Shown here: positions 9,545 through 15,867 of the stretch, in pieces | Layout: each line of letters begins with the position of its first letter | Numbering within the stretch: position 1 is the first letter of the stretch | From: Kytococcus sedentarius DSM 20547 | Lineage (GTDB): Bacteria > Actinomycetota > Actinomycetes > Actinomycetales > Dermatophilaceae | DNA length: 64,000 bases | Direction of reading: 5' to 3' | NCBI RefSeq assembly: GCF_000023925.1 | Contig: NC_013169.1 | Coordinates: 62,001-126,000 of the forward strand | Notes under the pieces: generated by a model | What the model was told of the DNA's origin: nothing | Seen by the model: only the letters and a program-made list of their open reading frames with translations | Database searches by the model: none | Program-made: the position numbers and the translations under genes

Positions 9545-9553
9545 GCACGCGAT
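9545..9553 (+). repeat. 9-bp target duplication of the IS256-family element (second copy 11405-11413)
   Basis: GCACGCGAT at 9545-9553 is repeated exactly at 11405-11413. A duplication of 8-9 bp is typical for IS256-family insertion, and the two copies abut the imperfect inverted repeats of the inner element. Confidence 0.9.
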
Positions 9554-9690
9554 GAGGAATGATCAGAACCTGTGGATGGCCCTCGGCGGGGTGACGTGAA
9601 GCGGGCGCACCTTCCCGAGGATGATCTACACGGAATCGAAGTTCTGGATCAGGACCGGCGTTGACGCGTTGGTACGGGAAGGTACGCCCA

Positions 9691-10971
9691 ATGCTCAAGG
9701 TAGTCCACGACGCCGAGACCTCCAACGACGACAGCACCGACGGCACCGGCACGGCCGGTGGGTCGCTGCTGGATGAGATCGTGCGCGACGGCGCACGGCA
9801 GATGCTCGCGGCGGCGTTGCAGGCCGAGGTCGGTGCCTACATCGAGGCGCACGCCCACGAGGTCGACGAGGACGGGCACCGGTTGGTGGTGCGCAACGGG
9901 TACCACCAGCCGAGGGAGGTGACGACGTCCTCGGGTGCGGTGCCGGTGACCGCGCCGCGCATCAACGACAAGCGCGTCGACGAAGCGACGGGCGAGCGGG
10001 CGCGGTTTGCCTCGGCGATCCTGCCCGCCTGGGCGCGCAAGTCCCCGCAGGTGACGGAGGTGCTGCCGCTGCTCTACCTCCACGGGCTGTCTTCCAACGA
10101 CTTCGCGCCGGCGTTGGAGCAGTTCCTCGGCTCGTCGGCGGGGCTGTCGGCGGCCACGATCACCCGACTGACCAAAGACTGGCAGCACGAGGCCCGCTCG
10201 TTCAACGAACGCTCCCTGACGGATGCCGACTATGTGTACGTGTGGGTCGACGGGATCCACCTGAAGGTGCGCCTGGAGCAGGACAGGGTGTGCCTGCTGG
10301 TGATGATCGGTGTGCGCGCGGACGGCCACAAGGAGCTGATCGCCCTACAGGATGGGCACCGGGAGTCGACCGAGTCGTGGGCTGACCTGCTGCGGGATTG
10401 CAAACGCCGCGGCATGAGAGACCCAGTCCTGGCCGTCGGCGACGGCGCGCTGGGCTTCTGGGCCGCCGTGCGGCAGGTGTTCCCCGACACTCGCGAACAG
10501 CGTTGCTTGTTTCACAAAATCTCGAACGTGCTCAATGCGCTGCCGAAGTCGGCGCAGCCGGGCGCGAAGAAGGCCCTCGCCGAGATCTGGCAGGCCGAAG
10601 ACAAGGAGCACGCCCGGTCAGGGGCGAGGGCGTTCGCCAGCGAGTACGGGAAGAAGTGGCCCAAGGCGGCCGCGAAGATCACCGACGACCTTGACGTGCT
10701 GCTGGAGTTCTACGACTACCCCGCCGAGCACTGGATCCACCTGCGCACCACGAACCCCATCGAATCTACGTTCGCCACGGTGCGACTTCGGCAGCGCGTG
10801 ACCAAGGGACCCGGCTCCCGCGCCGCCGGGGTCGCCATGGCGTTCAAGCTCATCGAATCCGCCCAGACCCGATGGCGCGCCGTGAACGCACCGCACTTGG
10901 TCGCCCTCGTCCGCGCCGGTGCGGTGTTCGAGAAGGGCAAACTGATCGAGCGCACCCAGGGGGCAGCATGA
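9691..10971 (+). CDS. IS256-family (Mutator-type) transposase
   Basis: A 426-residue DDE transposase. The catalytic acids sit in YVWVDGIHLKV, AVGDGALGFW and RTTNPIESTFATVRLR. QREVT-like early motifs (GYHQPREVTTSSGAVPV) and the CLFHKISNVLNALP helix, with the C of the family C-x2-H signature, are also present. The length is normal and no frameshift is visible, so it may be active. The start at 9691 follows GGGAAGG with an 8-base spacer; a TTG at 9661 is in frame but lacks a ribosome site. Its stop overlaps the ATG of the VOC gene in the arrangement ATGA, which predicts translational coupling. Confidence 0.94.
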   Translation: MLKVVHDAETSNDDSTDGTGTAGGSLLDEIVRDGARQMLAAALQAEVGAYIEAHAHEVDEDGHRLVVRNGYHQPREVTTSSGAVPVTAPRINDKRVDEATGERARFASAILPAWARKSPQVTEVLPLLYLHGLSSNDFAPALEQFLGSSAGLSAATITRLTKDWQHEARSFNERSLTDADYVYVWVDGIHLKVRLEQDRVCLLVMIGVRADGHKELIALQDGHRESTESWADLLRDCKRRGMRDPVLAVGDGALGFWAAVRQVFPDTREQRCLFHKISNVLNALPKSAQPGAKKALAEIWQAEDKEHARSGARAFASEYGKKWPKAAAKITDDLDVLLEFYDYPAEHWIHLRTTNPIESTFATVRLRQRVTKGPGSRAAGVAMAFKLIESAQTRWRAVNAPHLVALVRAGAVFEKGKLIERTQGAA

Positions 10972-11372
10972 CCACCCCGCCGATCGGATCCTTGCACCAC
11001 GTGGAGCTGTGGGTCCCCGACATCGTCCGGGCCACGACCCACTGGGGCTGGCTCCTCGGCGAGCTTGGCTACCAACCGTTCCAGGACTGGCCCGGCGGCC
11101 GAAGCTGGAGGCTCGCTGACACCTACATCGTCATCGAGGAATCACCGGACCTGACCGGTCGCGAACACGACCGGCAGCGTCCCGGGCTGAACCACCTCGC
11201 CTTCCATGCCGGGGACCGCGCCAAGGTCGACGAATTCGCCGACACCGCCCATGCGAACGGTTGGACCCTGCTCTTCGCCGACAAGCACCCCCACGCCGGA
11301 GGAGCCGACAGCTACGCCGCCTACCTCGCAAACTATGACGGCTACGAGGTCGAACTCATAGCACACGACTGA
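10968..11372 (+). CDS. VOC-superfamily protein (glyoxalase/bleomycin-resistance fold), IS256 passenger
   Basis: 134 residues spanning one VOC module with its beta-alpha-beta-beta-beta units: SLHHVELWVPDI at the start, LNHLAFHAGD in the middle and YEVELIAHD at the end. The metal-ligand positions of this superfamily are occupied (His in LHHVEL, His in HLAFH, Glu in EVELI), so a metal-dependent reaction or drug-binding role is feasible. Relatives include glyoxalase I, fosfomycin thiol transferases and bleomycin-binding proteins; which applies here is unknown. Its ATG overlaps the transposase stop and its end is 32 bases from the IS terminus, marking it as transposon cargo. Expression probably depends on the transposase transcript. 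Confidence 0.85.
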   Translation: MTTPPIGSLHHVELWVPDIVRATTHWGWLLGELGYQPFQDWPGGRSWRLADTYIVIEESPDLTGREHDRQRPGLNHLAFHAGDRAKVDEFADTAHANGWTLLFADKHPHAGGADSYAAYLANYDGYEVELIAHD

Positions 11373-11688
11373 AATCGGTCATCCACAGGTCTTGACGATT
11401 GCTCGCACGCGATCCCACGTACCGTCACCGGCATAGCGGCGGTGCCGCTTCCACACCGTCTGCCACGGCCCGAACTGCTCGCGGGGCAGATCACGCCACG
11501 GAATCCCGGTGCGGAACCGGTACGCGATGCCCTCCACAACGCGCCTGTTGTCGCCGAACGGATGACCACGCCGCCCCGAATTCGAGGGCAGCAACGGCTC
11601 GATCCGCTCCCACTGCTCGTCCGTGAACACCCGATACCGCGAACCCGTCGACCTCACCCAACCAGCATCCCGCGAGCCTCACCGACCA

Positions 11689-11707
11689 TATGGGAGACAC
11701 GCCCTAG
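11689..11707 (-). repeat. Right terminal repeat plus CTAG flank of IS5-family element
   Basis: Exact reverse complement of 8480-8498. The hmp start codon follows 10 bases after its last base. Confidence 0.9.
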
Positions 11708-11717
11708 CGTTGAGGGC

Positions 11718-12986
11718 ATGAAGACCCCCACCCTGTCCCCCCAGTCCGCCGAGATCGTCGCCGCCACCGCCGGCGTCGTGGCCGAGCACGCCGTGCAGAT
11801 CACGAGCGAGTTCTACCCGAACATGTTCGCCGCCCACCCCGAGCTCATGCGCGTGTTCAACAAGGCCAACCAGGCCGTCGGGGAGCAGCCGGTGGCCCTG
11901 GCCTCCTCTGTCGTCGCGTACGCGGTGCAGCTCATCGACCCCGAGGCCCCGGATTTCAGCCCGGTCATGGAGCGCATCGCCCACAAGCACGTCTCCCTCG
12001 GTATCCAGGGCACCGACTACATCACCGTCGGCCACTACCTCCTCGAGGCCGTCGGCACCGTCCTCGGCGATGCGGTGACCCCCGAGGTCGCGTCCGCCTG
12101 GGACGAGGTCTACTGGCTCTTCGCGACCCAGCTCATCGCCGAGGAGGCCCGCCTCTACGCGCTGGCCGGCGTGGACCCGGAGGAGCCCTACCGCAAGTAC
12201 GAGATCACCGAGCGCACCGAGGAGACCGACGAGGTCTTCTCCATCACCCTCAAGCCGGTCGAGGGCGAGGTGCCGGAGCACCACACCGGCCAGTACGTGG
12301 CCCTCGCGGTGGACCTGCCCGACGGCGAGCGCCAGCCACGCCAGTACACGATCTCCAGCCCGAGGGTCGCGGACCACATCCGCCTGACGATCCGCCGCGT
12401 CGACGGCGTGGGCGGCACCCCGAACGGCCAGGTCTCGACCTTCCTCTACGAGAACGCCAAGCCGGGCATGGTTCTGGACGTCTCGACCCCGTCCGGTGAC
12501 GTGGTGCTCGACGAGTCCGATGCCCCGCTCGTGCTCGTCTCCGCGGGCATCGGCATCACCCCGATGGCGGCGATCCTCGCCGACGTGGCCGCGGACGCCC
12601 CGCAGCGCGAGGTCGTGCTGCTGCACGCCGACCGCGCCGGCGGCTCGCACGCGCTGGCCGAGGAGATGGCCGCTGCCGCCGAGAAGCTCGCGAACGGCTC
12701 CAGCCGCGTCTGGTACGAGCAGATGGACGAGCAGGGCACCGCGCGTGGCGCCTCCGAGGGCCGCATGGACCTCTCCGGCATCGAGCTGCCGACCGACGCC
12801 CGCGTCTTCATGTGCGGCCCGCTGCCGTTCATGCGCGCCGTGCGCCGCGAGCTCATGGACAAGGGCGTGCCGGCCTGCAACATCTCCTACGAGGTCTTCG
12901 GCCCCGACCTGTGGGCGCAGGACCCGGAGTCCGGCGCCGAGAAGGAGGTCGTCGCCCGCATCGAGGAGGCCCAGCAGGGCGCCTGA
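11718..12986 (+). CDS. hmp: Flavohemoglobin (nitric oxide dioxygenase)
   Basis: A 422-residue three-domain protein that converts NO and O2 to nitrate using NAD(P)H. The globin domain (about 1-140) has the B-helix EFYPNMFAAHPEL and the proximal heme histidine in IAHKHVSLGIQ. The FAD domain carries RQYTISSP. The NAD domain carries SAGIGITPMAAIL and VFMCGPLPFM. The ATG at 11718 follows GAGGG closely. The IS5-family end lies only 10 bases upstream, so the native promoter region now sits on the far side of 3.2 kb of transposon DNA. Any transcription must start inside the element or read through from it. Confidence 0.95.
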   Translation: MKTPTLSPQSAEIVAATAGVVAEHAVQITSEFYPNMFAAHPELMRVFNKANQAVGEQPVALASSVVAYAVQLIDPEAPDFSPVMERIAHKHVSLGIQGTDYITVGHYLLEAVGTVLGDAVTPEVASAWDEVYWLFATQLIAEEARLYALAGVDPEEPYRKYEITERTEETDEVFSITLKPVEGEVPEHHTGQYVALAVDLPDGERQPRQYTISSPRVADHIRLTIRRVDGVGGTPNGQVSTFLYENAKPGMVLDVSTPSGDVVLDESDAPLVLVSAGIGITPMAAILADVAADAPQREVVLLHADRAGGSHALAEEMAAAAEKLANGSSRVWYEQMDEQGTARGASEGRMDLSGIELPTDARVFMCGPLPFMRAVRRELMDKGVPACNISYEVFGPDLWAQDPESGAEKEVVARIEEAQQGA

Positions 12987-13122
12987 CGCTGGCTGGTCGA
13001 CCCCGAGCACTGGGTTGGGTTGCCGAGCACGCTCCGATCGGACCGATTGGACCGATCACGCTCCGAGCAGCCAAGGACGAAAACCCGTCGCCCACGAGCC
13101 GGGCAGCCCGCAGCCTCGGCGC
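12987..13122. other. Intergenic region with nested GATCGG/CCGATC repeats
   Basis: Between hmp and the peptidase pseudogene. It contains CCGAGCACGCTCC at 13023-13035, a 13-mer found again at 15815-15827 in the palindrome upstream of the DUF1648 gene. Next comes a compact GATCGG...CCGATC stretch (13036-13057) and then a second CACGCTCCGAGC. It may be a transcription terminator of hmp or a degenerate copy of a small dispersed repeat. Confidence 0.4.
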
Positions 13123-13733
13123 ATGACGACGATCGTGACGCAGGGCGGCGGCGGGTTCTCCTCGACCACCGAGGGCGAGGCCACCGGGCTGGACCACTTC
13201 CTCCTGTACCTGGCCCGTCCGCGGGCCGAGGCGGCTGGTCGTGATCGGGTCCGCGTGTGCTTCGTCCCGACCGCGAGCGGTGACGGTCCGCGGTACGTCG
13301 AGAAGTTCGAGAAGGCCTACGAGTGGCTCGCCGAGACCACGGTGCTGAGCCTGTTCTGCATGGACCCGTACGGCTACCGCGACCCGGCGCTCCTGCTGGA
13401 GCAGGACCTCGTCTTCGTCGGCGGTGGCTGGACCACTTCCTCCTCGCCCTGTGGCGCCTCCACGGCCTGCCCGAGGTGCTCGCGGAGGCCGGCCGCCAGG
13501 GCGTGGTGCTGGCCGGCATCAGCGCCGGGATGAACTGCTGGTTCGAGGGCTGCTCCACCGACTCCTACGGTCCGCTGGCCGCGCTGCCCGACGGCCTCGG
13601 GATGCTGCGGGGGAGCGCCTGCCCGCACTACGACGGCGAGGCCGAGCGCGAGGGCGCTCGGGCGTTCCACGTGGAACCGGACGGCTCCGGTGGCACCACC
13701 CAGATGCCGCTCGAGGTGCGCCTCCTGGGTTGA
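13123..13733 (+). pseudogene. Peptidase E-like (S51) gene, frameshifted and internally deleted
   Basis: It starts with MTTIVTQGGGGFSSTTEG and follows the intact paralog at 17510-18244 closely through FVPTASGDG and LLLEQDLVFVGGG. Near 13430 one base is missing relative to the paralog and the frame moves, resuming as LLALWRLHGLPEVLAEAG and the nucleophile motif AGISAGMNCWFEG. After CPHYDGEAE about 40 codons present in the paralog are gone, including the HAVDDHVALVW segment, before RAFHV and the common C-terminus. Frameshift plus loss of that segment argue against a functional product. The downstream neighbour is on the opposite strand. Confidence 0.85.
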
Positions 13734-13742
13734 GGCGGACGG

Positions 13743-14267
13743 TCAGGCGTGCTCGGCCCCGGGACGGCGAACCTGCCGCAGGTGGTCGAAGGCCATCTCG
13801 AGGCCGAGGGCTCCGGTGAAGTCGAGGCCGTTTAGCGGGCGCGACTCCGTGGTGGTGCCGTGGCTCGACCGGAGCCGCACGCAGAACCGGTCGCCGTCCT
13901 GCCAGAGCGCCTCCGCCCGCACGGCCTCGCCCCTCTCCTCGCGGAGGTCCTCCACGAGGAACCAGTACCGGCCGATGTCGTGGAGGTAGACCTCCCAGCC
14001 GAGGCCGTGGGACCAGGGGGCGACGTCGCCCAGCGCCGCGAGGTCCGTCCCCGCCCAGGTCCAGCCCAGCTGCGCCCGGATCTCCTCCTGCGCGGCCTCG
14101 CGGTCAGGGGTGCAGCGCAGGCGCACGGCGGGCTCCCCTGGGCGCACGAGCTCGAGATGCTCCCCATCGTGGTGGATGGCGATGACGGGAGGGCTCGCCG
14201 GAGGGCGGTCCGCGCTGGCCTCGGCCAGGGCCATGAGCGTGGTGGCGAACCCGGAGCGCGGAGCCAT
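13743..14267 (-). CDS. Hypothetical protein, 174 residues
   Basis: I do not recognise a family. The protein is soluble-looking, without signal peptide or membrane segment. It has an IHHDGEHLELVRPGEP strand near the N-terminus, a Trp/Tyr-rich centre (GLGWEVYLHDIGRYWFLVEDL) and a C-terminal DHLRQVRRPG. The start at 14267 is chosen because its ATG overlaps the stop of the upstream secreted-protein gene as TGATG, which points to translational coupling; a GTG at 14270 is one codon earlier. Its base composition is GC-rich, unlike the coupled upstream gene. Confidence 0.6.
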   Translation of the reverse strand: MAPRSGFATTLMALAEASADRPPASPPVIAIHHDGEHLELVRPGEPAVRLRCTPDREAAQEEIRAQLGWTWAGTDLAALGDVAPWSHGLGWEVYLHDIGRYWFLVEDLREERGEAVRAEALWQDGDRFCVRLRSSHGTTTESRPLNGLDFTGALGLEMAFDHLRQVRRPGAEHA

Positions 14268-14872
14268 CACTTAACACACTTGACCCATGAGGGACAGCGA
14301 TCGCTGGTCTCATCAGGGCAGTACGACGTCACGAGTCCCTTTGTGCGCCCGTCGTAGGAATAAGGCCGGAAGTCAACGACTGTCTTCATGAGAGTCTCGT
14401 CGACCGTCCTGCAACTGATCCGGCTGGAGCAGACCTTATGCTGCAGCGTGGCCCAATAGACCCGAGAGGTTCCCTCCACTACTGAGCGACGGCCGTCGGG
14501 CCACTGGGTTGAGACTCGCACGGGGTCTGGGACGGTGATCCCGTGCTTTATGATGAGTTTGGTCATCACGTCACCTCGGACGAGGATTTCGCGGGCGTTG
14601 TGGTCCTTCCATGTATACAAGACCGCAGGTGAGGGGCCTCCCCGCTCAGGCGGGGGTTGGATGGACGAAGGTGCTAAATCCGACTGCGCTTCCCCCACAA
14701 TCTCCGCGACCATGCTGGCCGGCATTTCTGCGGGTACGGCCACGGTGACTGGCTCATGCTGAGGCAAGGGTGCGAGAGTCTGCCGAGTGTCTGACTGGGC
14801 AGGTGCCGCCAGTGAACAGAGAACGCCGAGGGCAGCCGGGATGCTCATCAGCAAATTCTTGTCAAACAACAT
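14267..14872 (-). CDS. Secreted hypothetical protein with cysteine-rich C-terminus
   Basis: 201 residues. The N-terminus is a signal peptide (hydrophobic LLMSIPAALGVLCSLAAPAQ, cleavage likely near APA-QS). The mature part has six cysteines in its last 60 residues (CSSRISC, SYC, DRC, VKC), suggesting disulfide bonding outside the cell. No family recognised. Start: GAGGAG lies 6 bases before the ATG at 14872. The gene is visibly poorer in GC than its neighbours and may be a later acquisition. Its stop overlaps the next gene. A perfect small palindrome and a run of ten G lie directly upstream. Confidence 0.7.
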   Translation of the reverse strand: MLFDKNLLMSIPAALGVLCSLAAPAQSDTRQTLAPLPQHEPVTVAVPAEMPASMVAEIVGEAQSDLAPSSIQPPPERGGPSPAVLYTWKDHNAREILVRGDVMTKLIIKHGITVPDPVRVSTQWPDGRRSVVEGTSRVYWATLQHKVCSSRISCRTVDETLMKTVVDFRPYSYDGRTKGLVTSYCPDETSDRCPSWVKCVK

Positions 14873-14889
14873 TGAGACTCCTCGGTGGG

Positions 14890-14930
14890 ACGAGTCTCAT
14901 GACTCGTTCTGCCCCACTGTGGGGGGGGGG
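14890..14930. promoter_or_regulatory. Palindrome and G10 homopolymer upstream of secreted-protein gene
   Basis: ACGAGTCTCATGACTCGT (14890-14907) has perfect 7-base arms around TCAT and ends 18 bases before the minus-strand start at 14872. A run of exactly ten G follows at 14921-14930. The palindrome could be an operator; the homopolymer could alter promoter spacing by slippage. Both roles are inferred from position only. Confidence 0.4.
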
Positions 14931-15047
14931 CTAGATGCCCCGTGGGAAGGGCTGTGCCGAGAAGGTGACCAGATCGTGACCCGCTAGCACCCGCGGCGGA
15001 CAGGCTCCAGCCTTCAGGGGAGGCCTGTGGCTGCGGCGCCTGCCCGG

Positions 15048-15671
15048 TCAGAGGTCGGCGGCGCCCTTGTAGCGACGGCCGACGGCCATGCGGGCCAGCA
15101 CGATCACCATCGGCACGATGATGATCGCGAGCACCAGCGGCATCCCCCAGCCGGGTATCACGCCATCGCGCTGTGCGGCCTGGTGCATGAGGAACATCAG
15201 CGGCGGGAAGATCGCGAGCACCGAGGCCGTGATGAGCATGAGGTCCTCGCGCAGCAGCCGCTCGAACCGGCGCACGCGCGGTGCGGTCTGCAGCCACCAC
15301 TCCTTGTGGGGCACGTTGAGGCCGTCGGGCCAGATGGTGGCGAGACGCGAGAGCAGCGGCATCGGCAGGAGCGCGACGGCCGGGATGAGTGCGGCCGGCA
15401 CGATCGCCCCGGCCCGGGAGGACCACGTGTCTGCCTGATTGTCACCCGACCAGTGCGTCGGCACCCGCTCCGGCAGCGCGAACCACGCCCACGCCAGCGA
15501 GGCCAGCCACAGCGCCACGACGCCCCAGAAGACGAGGCGCACCCACAGCGTGTCCGGTTCCGGCGGCAGAGCACGGGCCTCCTGCGCCACGGCCCGCCGC
15601 TGTGCCTCGAGCTCCTGCCAGGTCTGCGCCGGGGGCGTGGACTGCGGCCGGTCGTTCTCCGTCGTCTCCAT
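15048..15671 (-). CDS. DUF1648-domain membrane protein
   Basis: 207 residues with about four membrane segments. The DUF1648 signature is clear after the first segment: LPERVPTHWSGDNQADTWSS (residues about 65-85). The later hydrophobic stretches are ALIPAVALLPMPLL, ITASVLAIFPPLMFLMH and GMPLVLAIIIVPMVIVLARM. The N-terminal 45 residues are polar. DUF1648 proteins include SdpI-like immunity and signalling factors, but many have no assigned role. The start at 15671 (METTEND) is preferred to the longer open frame because the added residues are non-conserved-looking and run into the palindromic region upstream. Confidence 0.75.
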   Translation of the reverse strand: METTENDRPQSTPPAQTWQELEAQRRAVAQEARALPPEPDTLWVRLVFWGVVALWLASLAWAWFALPERVPTHWSGDNQADTWSSRAGAIVPAALIPAVALLPMPLLSRLATIWPDGLNVPHKEWWLQTAPRVRRFERLLREDLMLITASVLAIFPPLMFLMHQAAQRDGVIPGWGMPLVLAIIIVPMVIVLARMAVGRRYKGAADL

Positions 15672-15759
15672 GGCGGTCAGGCTAGGCGCCACCCCGTTGA
15701 AGGGGCCTGCCCGGGAAACCTGCCGACGCTGCAGAGGTCTGCTCGGGAAGCGCAAGGCT

Positions 15760-15821
15760 TGCTCGGGAAAGTGACCCGATGCTCGGGTATTAGCGCGCGC
15801 ACCGGGTCACTTTCCCGAGCA
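15760..15821. repeat. Large perfect palindrome (19-bp arms)
   Basis: TGCTCGGGAAAGTGACCCG (15760-15778) is exactly complementary to 15803-15821, with a 24-base loop. Shorter copies TGCTCGGG occur at 15740-15747 and again in the loop at 15780. It lies downstream of the minus-strand SDR gene and could end its transcript, but a long stem with a long loop and flanking partial copies looks more like a dispersed repeat element. The adjoining 13-mer CCGAGCACGCTCC (15815-15827) recurs at 13023. Confidence 0.75.
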
Positions 15822-15867
15822 CGCTCCCGGTGGGGGTGGGGGCGGCCCGCTCCCGCCGGCCGCCCCA

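Larger units (their letters stand above)
9554..11404 (+). mobile_element. IS256-family insertion sequence with VOC passenger gene
   Basis: The 1851-bp element has imperfect terminal inverted repeats: the first 28 bases of each end agree at 22 positions and share the core ACCTGTGGATG. It is flanked by a perfect 9-bp direct repeat. It contains a full-length IS256-type transposase and, translationally coupled to it, a 134-residue VOC-fold gene. The VOC gene ends 32 bases before the right terminus, so it lies wholly inside the mobile unit. Simple IS256 elements are commonly about 1.3-1.5 kb; the extra length is accounted for by the VOC gene. Confidence 0.9.
8879..11657 (-). pseudogene. IS5-family (IS427-like) transposase, interrupted by IS256-family insertion
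   Basis: The N-terminal half (11657 down to 11405, GTG start) carries the helix-turn-helix/DUF4096 part with GIPWRDLPREQFGPWQTV. The C-terminal half (9553 down to 8879) carries the DDE core with SVDATIARAHQHA, GRSRGGLTTKIH, VLADRAYATG and NVVERFFALAKQWRGIATR. Deleting 9554-11404 plus one GCACGCGAT copy joins GTWDRV directly to LVEILAE in the same frame, so the split is a clean insertion. Independently, the frame changes near 9415-9425 at a G-run, between EQDTGG and NHKNLPWHD. That may be a programmed frameshift, as known in this IS group, or a mutation. The gene as it stands cannot make active transposase. Confidence 0.88.
8484..11703. mobile_element. IS5-family element with SH3 passenger, split by an IS256-family element
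   Basis: The borders are a perfect 15-bp terminal inverted repeat (8484-8498 and 11689-11703, GGCGTGTCTCCCATA), each flanked by CTAG, a 4-bp target type known for the IS5 group. Inside are an IS5-family transposase on the minus strand and an SH3-domain gene on the plus strand. The element is interrupted by a second transposon at 9554-11404. Subtracting that unit and its 9-bp duplication leaves about 1360 bp, some 400-500 bp longer than the usual IS427-like IS5 elements; the excess is the SH3 gene. The insertion lies between the malic enzyme gene and hmp. Confidence 0.85.
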
